A stretch of DNA of 34,512 nt from Bacillota bacterium (GTDB lineage: Bacteria; Bacillota; Sulfobacillia; JAJZYS01; JAJZLH01). Under the pieces are notes generated by a model that saw nothing but the letters and a program-made list of their open reading frames with translations, ran no database searches and was not told where the DNA came from. The stretch covers positions 1 to 34,512 of the forward strand of contig JAKAUI010000008.1 of the NCBI GenBank assembly GCA_021827745.1, read 5' to 3'. The position numbers were made by a program, and so were the translations under genes. This document shows, piece by piece, positions 25,922 through 33,426 of this stretch (positions within the stretch are counted from its first letter, which is position 1; each line of letters opens with the position of its first letter).

Positions 25922-26074
25922 CTACTTGTCCAGATGCTCCAGGCGAACCGCCGCCCATGCCCGGGCGGCTAGTCTGCTGGACAGCTCGTACTGACACTGG
26001 TCGCCAAGCACTCATCGTGCCTTGTCCAAAACCCGGATCACCTCATCGAGGCTCTTCTCCGATCTGCCATCGGT
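25922..26074 (-). pseudogene. Protein-like in-frame tail downstream of DUF59 gene
   Basis: In the same frame as the DUF59 gene, after its TGA, the sequence reads TDGRSEKSLDEVIRVLDKAR, a second TGA, then VLGDQCQYELSSRLAARAWAAVRLEHLDK and TAG at 25922. The helical, protein-like character on both sides of the second TGA suggests a decayed small gene. No family is recognised, and no SECIS-like hairpin is obvious. Confidence 0.3.
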
Positions 26075-26371
26075 TCAGTCCCACCCGAAATAATGTTTGG
26101 CATCGTCGCTCATCATGTCCGACGCCCACGGAGGATTCCAAACCACCGCCACGTTCACGCTCTGGACTCCGTCCATACCCAGGATGCGCTGCCGCACCCC
26201 TTCCTCGATATAGGAAGCGGCCGGGCAACCAGGTGTGGTCATGGTCATGGTAACGCCAACTCGACCATCGTCCACCACCACGCCATAGATGAGTCCGATG
26301 TCAACGATGTTGTAGCCGAGCTCTGGATCGTAGACGTCTTTCAAGGCCTCTCGCACCTCGTCTGGGGTCAC
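26075..26371 (-). CDS. DUF59/MIP18-family protein (PaaD/SufT-like)
   Basis: A 98-residue MIP18-type protein: EVREALKDVYDPELGYNIVDIGLIYG at the start, the VTMTMTTPGCPAASYIEEGVRQRI segment with the conserved reactive Cys, and VVWNPPWASDMMSDDAKHYFGWD at the end. Such proteins help deliver Fe-S clusters (SufT, PaaD, CIA2). The same domain forms the N-terminus of the broken Mrp at 6660-7750, so this may be the surviving Fe-S maturation factor of the system. The GTG start overlaps the stop of the upstream DUF2249 gene by GTGA. Confidence 0.88.
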   Translation of the reverse strand: MTPDEVREALKDVYDPELGYNIVDIGLIYGVVVDDGRVGVTMTMTTPGCPAASYIEEGVRQRILGMDGVQSVNVAVVWNPPWASDMMSDDAKHYFGWD

Positions 26372-26910
26372 TTGGCGGTCTCTCCCCGACGGATCCGCAC
26401 GTACACCCCATCCGGCTGCCGTTCGACCCGGATGGTATGACCGCGGGCCTCCAGTTCCGGGTACAAAAACAGAGGATCTCGCTCATTGATCGCCAGTAAG
26501 ACCTGACCCGGGGTCATCACCTCCAGCGTCTGCAGGATCTGCATCATCGGTTCCGGTGGCAGCAGTCCCCTGTTATCGAGGTGAACAGCCGGATCCGGCC
26601 AGTCATTCTCTGATCTTGAGTCGGGCCATGCGCCAACTGGTCCGGGTGGCAGAGAAGTCTGCTCCTCGTCCTCCGCGCGCGGTGCGAACAGAATTTCCCA
26701 GTCCTCAGTTCCGATCTGGTGGGCCGTGTGGTCAAACCCCTTGCTGGCCATTACCCGATACAGGGGAATCGGCTCAAAGGTAGCCAGCAGGCGGAACGAG
26801 GACCCCGCTCCAATCTCTCCTACGGCGGCCATGATGCGAGAAAACGGCTCCCGCCCCATCCTGAGGTCGTCTCGCACGTCGAGGGTGATCACCGGCATCG
26901 GGTCCGACAT
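26368..26910 (-). CDS. Tandem DUF2249 protein
   Basis: A 180-residue protein with two DUF2249-like domains joined by an acidic linker. Domain 1 (~6-85) has ITLDVRDDLRMGREPFSRIM, LATFEPIPLYRVMASKGFDH and EDWEILFAPR. Domain 2 (~105-178) has LDNRGLLPPEPMMQILQTLEVM, INERDPLFLYPELEARGHTI and GVYVRIRRG. I take ATG 26910 with GGGGGAGA upstream rather than the earlier in-frame start. It diverges from the oxidase-type operon across a region with three Crp-type sites and is co-translated with DUF59. The function is unknown; such pairs accompany denitrification-type loci. Confidence 0.8.
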   Translation of the reverse strand: MSDPMPVITLDVRDDLRMGREPFSRIMAAVGEIGAGSSFRLLATFEPIPLYRVMASKGFDHTAHQIGTEDWEILFAPRAEDEEQTSLPPGPVGAWPDSRSENDWPDPAVHLDNRGLLPPEPMMQILQTLEVMTPGQVLLAINERDPLFLYPELEARGHTIRVERQPDGVYVRIRRGETAK

Positions 26911-26943
26911 GACATTCTCCCCCACTTTATGCACTCCACTATG

Positions 26944-26957
26944 GTGATCATGGTCAC
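26944..26957. promoter_or_regulatory. Crp/Fnr-type operator, GTGA-N6-TCAC
   Basis: GTGA TCATGG TCAC, 34 bases upstream of the DUF2249 ATG. The central hexamer is identical to that of the next site, 32 bases away (three helical turns). Confidence 0.7.
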
Positions 26958-26975
26958 TTCCTCAAGGTGGCAGCC

Positions 26976-26989
26976 GTGATCATGGTCAC
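26976..26989. promoter_or_regulatory. Crp/Fnr-type operator, GTGA-N6-TCAC
   Basis: GTGA TCATGG TCAC, centred about 72 bases upstream of the DUF2249 ATG. It is the likelier activator site for the DUF2249-DUF59 operon, the site at 26944 being a possible second or repressing contact. Confidence 0.7.
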
Positions 26990-27099
26990 ACGGGCGGTTG
27001 CCCCTTCGTCCTACTTCTCCATCTCAGATAACCCTTAGAGGGCACAGTCCGGACTACCGACTCGGCACACCTTGCATTGGCAGACAGCCTTGTCCCGCA

Positions 27100-27113
27100 G
27101 TGATGTCGATCAC
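27100..27113. promoter_or_regulatory. Crp/Fnr-type operator, GTGA-N6-TCAC
   Basis: GTGA TGTCGA TCAC, centred about 104 bases upstream of the subunit II start. It is the only such site on the oxidase-type side of the divergent region. Confidence 0.7.
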
Positions 27114-27210
27114 AGTGCATGGCCTGCAATTGCCAGACGCTACCGTCATGCCTTCGCGGCGCAGCGCCCAGGGCATTTGAGAAGGACCGACCGGGCCTGA
27201 TCTGGGGGGG

Positions 27211-27789
27211 ATGGGCATGGTTCCGATCGCTGGAAAGCAACTGGTGATCCTGGTGCTTTGGCTGGCGCTGTCAACCATCGTCGTCATTGCCTTCTCTTGG
27301 GTGGTCTCCAGCACTAAGAGGCCCGTGCCGGTTGGCGATGTGCAACCCGGTGGATATCGGCTGCGCCGCCTCTGGGGCTGGTTCTACGGAACACTCCTCG
27401 TGGCCGCGTTCGCCGTTACGCTGTGGACGGTCCCTTACGCTTGGGCGCAGGGCTCCACCGGCAAACCTGCGCTGGTGGTTCACGTCTACGCCCACCAGTT
27501 CGCTTTCACAATGCCCAAGAAGTTGCCGTCGGGAACCCGGATCGAGTTCCTGGTCACCTCTTTGGACGTCAATCACGACATGGGCATCTACAGCCCCCAG
27601 GGCGAGTTGCTCGGTCAGGTACAGGCGATGCCGGACTACACCAACGTCTTCTTCTTCACCTTCCCTAAGCCGGGCAGATACGTCATTCGTTGCCTTGAGC
27701 TCTGCGGTGCTGGCCATTCATATATGTTCCAGCCGCTTCAGGTGTACGCGCCGGCCCCGGCCAGCACCCTGGGCGGAAGGAGTGCCTAG
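27211..27789 (+). CDS. Heme-copper oxidase/NO-reductase subunit II with CuA site
   Basis: A 192-residue subunit II. Two membrane helices (about 9-31 and 56-77) precede a periplasmic cupredoxin domain. All CuA ligands are present: His122 (VNHDMG), Cys161, Cys165, His169 and Met172 (CLELCGAGHSYM). CuA accepts electrons from a c-type cytochrome or small copper protein and passes them to the hemes of subunit I, encoded immediately downstream. The SCO-like protein at 4339-5451 would supply its copper. Two ATG codons (27211, 27217) follow a G-rich ribosome site. First gene of the operon under the operator at 27100. Confidence 0.88.
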   Translation: MGMVPIAGKQLVILVLWLALSTIVVIAFSWVVSSTKRPVPVGDVQPGGYRLRRLWGWFYGTLLVAAFAVTLWTVPYAWAQGSTGKPALVVHVYAHQFAFTMPKKLPSGTRIEFLVTSLDVNHDMGIYSPQGELLGQVQAMPDYTNVFFFTFPKPGRYVIRCLELCGAGHSYMFQPLQVYAPAPASTLGGRSA

Positions 27790-27791
27790 GC

Positions 27792-29276
27792 GTGCCAACT
27801 GAGCAGATGGGGGCCGTCGATCTGCATGGCGGCGACGTGGGCGTGACTCCTAGGTGGATGGTGGGCGTCAGTCTGGTGATCGGGTTCGGCCTCATCTTCT
27901 TCTTGGGCATGGTCGGCGGCGTAATGAAGGCGGCCCAGGGAAACCTGGTCCATTTGTCTCCCAGCACCTTCTACGCGCTGCTCACCCTGCACGGTGACGG
28001 CATGATCTCCACCGTTGTGTTACTGACCGCAGTCGCCCACTGGTACTTCCTGCGACGCCTGCTCAACCTGCGGGTAGAGGTGCTGGTGTTCGCTGTGCTG
28101 GCCATCGTCTGGGGCCTGGTGGCAGCTGCCGTCGCGATCTTGATCGGCGGTTTCGGGCCTGGATGGACATTCCTCTACCCACTTCCCTTCATTGGCAACA
28201 CGTGGCCGGTGTGGTCGACCGGCCTGTTCTTTTTCGGTGTGCTGTTCGTCGGTATTGGCTTCGCCATCTTCTGTCTCGACATCTTGGCCGGGATTATCCG
28301 CGAGTATGGCGTCTTGAATGGGTTGGCACTGGACACCATCTTTCCTCGCTTGCGCCGAGCAGATGGCAAGGTGGCTCCACCGACCGTGATCGCCGCCACC
28401 ATGGTCTCCATCGACGGCATCCTGACTGCCGCTGCCGGTACTGTCTTGGTGGTCGATCTGCTGGCCCACTGGGCGATGCCCCACTTCCCGGTCGACCCCT
28501 TGTGGATCAAGAACCTAACCTACTTCTTCGGACACACCATCGCCAACTTGACCATCTATCTGTCTGCCGGCGTCATCTATGCCGCCCTCCCCCACTACAC
28601 CGGCCGCCCCTGGCACACCAACCGGGTCTACGCCATCTCCTGGACGACATCGCTCTTGTTTGTGCCCTGGGCTTGGCCACACCATCTGTACATGGATTTT
28701 GTCCAGGCCCCGTGGCTGCAGATCTTCGGTGAAGCCTCCACCTACATTGCCACCATCCCGGCGGCGGTGGTCACCATCTTCGGAGCCTTGCTGTTAGTCT
28801 ACCGATCCGAGATGCGGTGGCGGATCGGGTCCACCTTTTTCATGGCCGGTCTCCTGGGCTGGTTGGTGGGCGGCGTGGCGGCCATGATCGACGCCACCAT
28901 CCCGTTCAACGAGGTGCTGCACAATACTCTGTGGGTGCCCGCCCATTTCCACACCTATCTCTTGGGCGGCGTGTTCTTGTTCGTGATCGGCTTTGCGTCC
29001 TACTTCGCGGGGGATGATGCACCCCCCACGCGGCTGACCAAGACGTTCGAGTGGGTCTTCTTCATCGGGATGATCGGTTTCCTCGCCATGTTCTACGCAG
29101 GGGGGATCGAGGGCGTACCCCGCCGGGAGGCCGTGCAGCCCGTTCCGGGACCGCTTCTGGCAGTGATCGGCACCGCCTTCGCAGCGGTCTTGCTCATCGG
29201 CATGACGGGCTTGCTGATCGAGATCTTCCGCCGAGGCCAGCGCAACGGTGCGACCCATGAGAGGGAAGTGACATGA
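27792..29276 (+). CDS. Heme-copper oxidase superfamily subunit I lacking the active-site Tyr (NO reductase candidate)
   Basis: A 494-residue, ~12-helix catalytic subunit of B-family (ba3-like) type. Low-spin heme ligands are His67 (LTLHGDG) and His387. The high-spin heme ligand is His385 (WVPAHFHTYLLGG). CuB ligands are His248 (FFGHTIAN) and His297/His298 (PWAWPHH). In oxygen reductases of the A and B families the residue four after the first CuB His is the Tyr cross-linked to it; here it is Asn252. Loss of this Tyr is a hallmark of nitric-oxide reductases within the superfamily, including CuA-type and NorSY-type enzymes. GTG start with GGAAGGAG upstream. The stop overlaps the next gene by ATGA. 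The NO-reductase call is inference. Confidence 0.85.
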   Translation: MPTEQMGAVDLHGGDVGVTPRWMVGVSLVIGFGLIFFLGMVGGVMKAAQGNLVHLSPSTFYALLTLHGDGMISTVVLLTAVAHWYFLRRLLNLRVEVLVFAVLAIVWGLVAAAVAILIGGFGPGWTFLYPLPFIGNTWPVWSTGLFFFGVLFVGIGFAIFCLDILAGIIREYGVLNGLALDTIFPRLRRADGKVAPPTVIAATMVSIDGILTAAAGTVLVVDLLAHWAMPHFPVDPLWIKNLTYFFGHTIANLTIYLSAGVIYAALPHYTGRPWHTNRVYAISWTTSLLFVPWAWPHHLYMDFVQAPWLQIFGEASTYIATIPAAVVTIFGALLLVYRSEMRWRIGSTFFMAGLLGWLVGGVAAMIDATIPFNEVLHNTLWVPAHFHTYLLGGVFLFVIGFASYFAGDDAPPTRLTKTFEWVFFIGMIGFLAMFYAGGIEGVPRREAVQPVPGPLLAVIGTAFAAVLLIGMTGLLIEIFRRGQRNGATHEREVT

Positions 29277-29719
29277 CCGCCTTGCAACGGCGCTGGCCAT
29301 TACCAGTGGGACTGGCCGTGGCCGCCTTGGTGTTCGGGCCGCTTTTCACCGGGCCGAGCGTCCCGCCGCTTCTCATCCACCACATGGAGCACAGCCTGAT
29401 CCTGCTGCTCGCCGGGCTGCTCGGCATCGCCTATGCCCGCCGTCACCCGCGCCTCTATGGGGATCCGACCTGGTTGCTGGGTGTGATCGTCCTGGCCACC
29501 TTCTCGGTGGTGCTGATGCTGCCGGACATCTATTCTCAGGTCGACGCCTATCCAGTCCTACACACTTTGCTCCACCTCGGCTTTGTGACCGTTGGCTACT
29601 TCGGCGGCTACATGGCCGAGCGCTACTCGCCGCGAGCCGGGACCGCCTGGACCATGCTGGTGGTAATGATGGGCGTGATCACCGCCAGCGGCTTCGGTGC
29701 CCCGCCTCCACATGTCTAG
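29273..29719 (+). CDS. Small four-helix membrane protein of the oxidase-type operon
   Basis: A 148-residue protein with about four hydrophobic segments and histidines placed at helix starts (LLIHHMEHSLILLLAGLLGIAY, YPVLHTLLHLGFVTVGYFGGY, TMLVVMMGVITASGFG). I do not recognise a named family. Position and coupling (ATGA overlap with subunit I) suggest an accessory or assembly subunit of the heme-copper complex, perhaps heme- or copper-binding through its His clusters. Confidence 0.7.
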   Translation: MTALQRRWPLPVGLAVAALVFGPLFTGPSVPPLLIHHMEHSLILLLAGLLGIAYARRHPRLYGDPTWLLGVIVLATFSVVLMLPDIYSQVDAYPVLHTLLHLGFVTVGYFGGYMAERYSPRAGTAWTMLVVMMGVITASGFGAPPPHV

Positions 29720-30032
29720 CCCGGATGGACTGATGAGACGATGGGAAAGATCAGTGCGGGTCAGACATCGCCTCCTGACTGATCGTGAGAAGCAAGGTGG
29801 TGGATCCATCAGCAAGAGCCTGCGACTCTGTTCTGCAATCCCCTACCTGCCATAGTGGAATGAGACACGGGGATACACTAATTGGATCCTGCTGAAAAAG
29901 CCGGGGGTGCGAAAGCCCTGATAGCCGCATAGACAAAGAGATTCCCGGTCCTTCTTCCGAATGGAGAAGGTGTGAGACAGCACCATCCGGAGACAAGGGG
30001 GAGAATCCCTAGACAAGGACGGGATACGCCGA
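29720..30032. other. Non-coding stretch with several small hairpins
   Basis: No gene. Several short stems occur in a row: a bulged stem near 29747-29785 (GTCAG/CTGAC inside GATCA/TGATC), CCTTCT/AGAAGG near 29950-29970, and GGTG/CACC just after. This could be the 3' end and terminator region of the operon or a remnant of a structured RNA. I could not match it to a known RNA family. Confidence 0.35.
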
Positions 30033-30185
30033 TCAGTGGCGTTCAGGGTGTAAGATCAACGCCCGCTTGACGGTGATCGATCCGCCTGAACGCTGGGCGA
30101 TGGTCTGCTGATTGTCCGCCAGCGCATTGAACACAGCTTGGCCCACCGTGCCCAGACCGAGTAGCCCGGTCTTCAGGACGCTCAC
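30033..30185 (-). pseudogene. hom: Homoserine dehydrogenase, N-terminal fragment
   Basis: About 50 residues from a GTG at 30185 behind a GAGGAG site: VSVLKTGLLGLGTVGQAVFNALADN, then IAQRSGGSITVKRALILHPERH and stop. This is the opening Rossmann motif (GxGxVG) and first strands of homoserine dehydrogenase. The remaining ~370 residues are absent, so it is a dead fragment left by a rearrangement. Confidence 0.75.
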
Positions 30186-30783
30186 CTCGCTCCTCGGAGA
30201 AAGGCGCCCGACCAATCGGGACCCCCCCGAATAGAGACAAGCCACTTCCCTGGCAACTACGGGGGTTGGCCAAGTCGCGCCATGCGTCCGGAGGTGGGCA
30301 CCGTCATTCGCAGGACACAGAGTTGGGCCAACCTAGCCTGTTGTTCCTACTCCATTTGAGGGATTCGGCGACCTCCCACCAGCCGATACAATCTGGGCGG
30401 TGGACGAGTCGGCGGCGAATTCGGAGGGGCCGACGCCAGGGCACATTGTGGCGAACCGGAGCGGGACGGGGGCGCGCAACGGGATCTGGCATTGCCCTAC
30501 GCTCGGTGATCGACAGGAGGTGATGACTGCCCCTCCGATTGCCAACCGGATTGCCGACAGTGGTTGACCGCCTACCGATCAAGGCTGAGATGACGGGGTA
30601 CCCACTGCCGTAGTCGATTGCCCGATCATCCTCGGTGTCGTCGTCGCTGGCTTATCACTGGCCACATGGCCAGTGATAAGCCAGCCTGCAGATGATTGGA
30701 CTCTCCTGTGACTCCACGAGCCGCCAGACCGCTGGGGCTAGTTCTCATCTGTCGCCGGAAATTCGGAAAAGGGGGAACGTTAC
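30186..30783. other. Non-coding region upstream of aldolase operon
   Basis: About 600 bases without a supportable gene. It holds the former leader of the hom fragment on the minus strand, where GGTTGGCC (30264-30271) and GGCCAACC (30326-30333) can close a long stem, and the 40-bp palindrome at 30646-30685. Small open frames on both strands look random. Confidence 0.5.
30646..30685. repeat. 40-bp near-perfect palindrome (19-bp arms, 2-bp centre)
   Basis: Arms at 30646-30664 and 30667-30685 are perfectly complementary around a CA centre (left arm begins GCTGGCTTATCAC). It lies 98 bases before the aldolase-like start. There is no T-tract, so an operator, a recombination site or an origin-type structure is as likely as a terminator. 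Confidence 0.85.
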
Positions 30784-31884
30784 TTGCGCTTCGCCTTTCA
30801 GGACCCGCCGGACGCGCCAGCTTGGTACGGCAGTTTTCGCCGCGGGCTTGAGCATGAGTTCCTGGCGCATGGCCATGTGCTCACCCAACCGGAGGATCCA
30901 GATCTGGGTCTTATCTTTCATGTCGTTGACCTCGACGCCCCTCGCCCCTTCGTCCGCAAGCACCGAGCCACCTTCTCCGTCGGCCTGGTCGCCATCTCGG
31001 GAAGCCATGGTGGCGATCTGTTGCGAGACGTCTATCCCTACTTGGTGCGCACAATCTCAAACGGCCTGATCGCCCTGGACACATCCGGCCCAGTGCGTCC
31101 CTGGCTGATCACGCCGGAGCTTGGATGCTACGCGTTGAGCGACGGACCGACACAGCGCCCGTACCCTGCACTCTATCGAGCCCTGACCCCGATGGCCATG
31201 TCCCGGCTGATCATCGACAACCGCTTTGTGCCTGACCTTCCAGAGACCCTGTGGGCAGGCACGGCTGAGACCCAGGAACTCACCTGGGCCAGCCGCGTTG
31301 TCGACGACTGGGGGCTCCTGCCCAGCCCCTTCCCCATCCAGAGTCTGCTCTCTGCCGCCGACTGGAGGTACCTCAGGCACCTCTACGGGATCGGTGGCCT
31401 CAGTTATGGCAACTTCAGCATCCGACACGACGACTCCCGGTTCTGGATGAGCGCCAGCGGCGTGAACAAGGGCAATCTGGTGGAAATCGGCCGGGACATC
31501 CTGCTGGTCACAGACTACGATGCCGAGGCGGAGGCCATGGTGCTGAGCGTGCCGCCCCCAGTGAAGCCGCGGCGGGTTAGCGTCGATGCCGTCGAACATT
31601 GGATGATCTACCGGAACTTTCCTGAGATCACGGCCATGATGCATTTGCATGCTTGGGTGCCAGACATTCCGGTGACCAGTTTCAACTACCCCTGTGGCAC
31701 CCGCGAGGTCGGTGAGGAGATGTCGGCACTGCTGGCCCAAGAGGCCGATCCCGGGCGGACGGTGATCGGTCTGCGCAATCACGGCATCACCGCCACCGGT
31801 CCCAACTTCCACGACATCATCTCCCGACTGGAGGGCAAGGTTCGTTCGCAAGTTCCGATGGCGGCCGCCGGGAGTCCGACTTGA
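30784..31884 (+). CDS. Class II aldolase/adducin-domain protein with N-terminal extension
   Basis: A 366-residue protein. The first ~165 residues form a domain I do not recognise (FAFQDPPDAPAWYGSFRRGLEHEF...LGLIFHVVDLDAPRPFVRK). Residues ~175-355 are a class II aldolase/adducin domain: YGNFSIRHDDSRFWMSASGVNKG, the zinc-binding HLHAW, and GLRNHGITATG with the last His. Members use Zn to split or epimerise sugar phosphates or related carbonyl compounds. The TTG start has GGGGGAA upstream. Its stop overlaps the next gene by TTGA. First gene of the carbonyl/alcohol operon. Confidence 0.78.
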   Translation: MRFAFQDPPDAPAWYGSFRRGLEHEFLAHGHVLTQPEDPDLGLIFHVVDLDAPRPFVRKHRATFSVGLVAISGSHGGDLLRDVYPYLVRTISNGLIALDTSGPVRPWLITPELGCYALSDGPTQRPYPALYRALTPMAMSRLIIDNRFVPDLPETLWAGTAETQELTWASRVVDDWGLLPSPFPIQSLLSAADWRYLRHLYGIGGLSYGNFSIRHDDSRFWMSASGVNKGNLVEIGRDILLVTDYDAEAEAMVLSVPPPVKPRRVSVDAVEHWMIYRNFPEITAMMHLHAWVPDIPVTSFNYPCGTREVGEEMSALLAQEADPGRTVIGLRNHGITATGPNFHDIISRLEGKVRSQVPMAAAGSPT

Positions 31885-33023
31885 GGACACGGGCCGCCGT
31901 CCTCCGAGATTATGGGGGTCCGATCGAGATCGCCGAGTTGGATCTGAGGCCCCCGCAACTGGGAGAGGTCCTGGTCGAGATTGCCGCCAGCGGCGTCTGC
32001 CACTCCGACCTGCACGCCGTGAATGCCGACCTGCCGCTGCCCATCCCGTTGGTGCTGGGCCATGAGGGAGCGGGAGTGGTGCGCGCCGTCGGCCCGGGTG
32101 TGATGCGACCTCGGGTCGGCGACCGGGTTGTGCTCTCCTGGATTCCGGCCTGCGGCAACTGCCGTTTCTGCCGGGAGGGAGCCCCCCATCTTTGTACCAC
32201 CGCTGCCGATGCCACTCGGGAGGGGCGCCTTTTGACCGGTGAAGCCCCGTTCTCCGACCCCTCGGGGCCGGTTCACCCGTTCAGCATGACCGGAACTCTG
32301 TCCGAGTTCACGGTCGTACCCGCTGCCGGTGCCATCCCCCTGCCCGACGGTGTCCCGCTGCAGATGGGCGCTCTCTTTGGTTGCGCCGTCATGACCGGCG
32401 TTGGAGCTGCCCTCCGCACCGCACCGGTCCGTCCTGGCGACCGGGTGGCGATCTTCGGGGCAGGAGGGGTGGGGCTCAACATCGTCCAAGGGGCACGCAT
32501 CGCCGGCGCCCTATCGATCATCGTGTTGGACCGGGTCCCGGCCCGGCTCGAACTGGCCCGCACCCTGGGTGCCACCGCCACCGTCAATGTTCTCGACGAG
32601 GAGCCGATTCAGGCTGTGCTCGACCGCACCGCTGGCTTCGGAGCGGACCTCAGCTTCGAGGCCATCGGCTCGCCGGATACCATCGCCCAAGCCTTCAACG
32701 CCACTCGGCGGGGTGGGACGGCCGTGATCGTGGGCGTGTCACCACCGCACGAGGAGGTTAGCCTGAACGCCTTTGCCTTCCCCTCGCAGGAGAAGACGCT
32801 CAAGGGCTCCTGGTACGGGAGCGCCAACGGCCCCCGGGACCTGCCGCTGCTGGCCGACCTCTACCTCACCAGCCGACTCCTCTTGGCCCCGTTCGTCACC
32901 CGTACCTACTCTCTTGACGAGGTCTCGGCCGCCTTGGACGATCTTGCCGCTGGACAGGTGGGACGCCCCTTGGTCACCATGGCATTGGCGCAAGGGAAGG
33001 AGTCTCCTGATGGCGCGTTTTGA
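31881..33023 (+). CDS. Zinc-dependent alcohol dehydrogenase (class III-like MDR)
   Basis: A 380-residue MDR alcohol dehydrogenase. Catalytic-zinc ligands lie in SGVCHSDLHAV, LGHEGAGVV and a third Cys (GALFGCAVMTGVGAA). The structural-zinc lobe is CGNCRFCREGAPHLC. The Rossmann motif is VAIFGAGGVGLNIVQGA, with Asp in IVLDRVPARL pointing to NAD. It resembles glutathione-independent class III / Rv2259-like enzymes that oxidise primary alcohols or hydroxymethyl-thiol adducts. The TTG start overlaps the aldolase stop. The last residues overlap the start of the SCP2-like gene by 14 bases. Confidence 0.88.
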   Translation: MRTRAAVLRDYGGPIEIAELDLRPPQLGEVLVEIAASGVCHSDLHAVNADLPLPIPLVLGHEGAGVVRAVGPGVMRPRVGDRVVLSWIPACGNCRFCREGAPHLCTTAADATREGRLLTGEAPFSDPSGPVHPFSMTGTLSEFTVVPAAGAIPLPDGVPLQMGALFGCAVMTGVGAALRTAPVRPGDRVAIFGAGGVGLNIVQGARIAGALSIIVLDRVPARLELARTLGATATVNVLDEEPIQAVLDRTAGFGADLSFEAIGSPDTIAQAFNATRRGGTAVIVGVSPPHEEVSLNAFAFPSQEKTLKGSWYGSANGPRDLPLLADLYLTSRLLLAPFVTRTYSLDEVSAALDDLAAGQVGRPLVTMALAQGKESPDGAF

Positions 33024-33426
33024 GAGCACTGAGCAGCTGGAAGAGGTACTGGGCGGTTTCTTCGACCGGGTCACCTTCACGCCACAGGCCCACCTCATTC
33101 ATCAGGTGGGCGGCATCATCGACTTCGTCTATCATCGCCCGGAGGCAAGGCTGAGATGGATCCCGACACCGGGTGCCGCCCAGCCCTTCGCAGTCGAGAA
33201 AGGCGTCGGCGCCGCCTTGCCCCTGCTCGTCTTCGAGCAAGACGGCGACACCGCACACCGCTTCTGGCTGGGTCGCTTGAACCTGCAGGACGCGCTGGCC
33301 CGCCAGCTGGTACGCGCTCGGGGCCCGCTATCTCGGGCCATGAAGCTGATTCCGAATCTTGATGATGTCTATCCGATCTACGCCGCATTCCTGCGCGAAA
33401 CAGGTCGAGAGAGTTGGCTGGAGTGA
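33010..33426 (+). CDS. SCP2 sterol-carrier-domain-like protein
   Basis: A 138-residue protein. The central part (IIDFVYHRPEARLRW, LPLLVFEQDGDTAHRFWLGRLNLQDALARQLVRARGPLSRAMKLIPNLDDVYPIY) has the strand-helix pattern of SCP2-type lipid or hydrophobic-ligand carriers, in which a low-affinity substrate sits in a tunnel. AAGGAG lies seven bases before the ATG. It overlaps both neighbours (14 bases upstream, GTGA downstream). It may carry or present a hydrophobic alcohol or aldehyde to the dehydrogenases; that is inference. Confidence 0.7.
   Translation: MARFESTEQLEEVLGGFFDRVTFTPQAHLIHQVGGIIDFVYHRPEARLRWIPTPGAAQPFAVEKGVGAALPLLVFEQDGDTAHRFWLGRLNLQDALARQLVRARGPLSRAMKLIPNLDDVYPIYAAFLRETGRESWLE

Noticed and set aside
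29720-29760. CTGATGAG followed by GAAA, like a hammerhead ribozyme core
   Set aside because: The bases between the two core boxes cannot form stem II, and stems I and III are not seen.
30186-30340. GGCAAC...GGCCAAGTC on the + strand, reminiscent of a SAM riboswitch core
   Set aside because: The other conserved parts of the SAM-I core are missing, and no gene follows on that strand.
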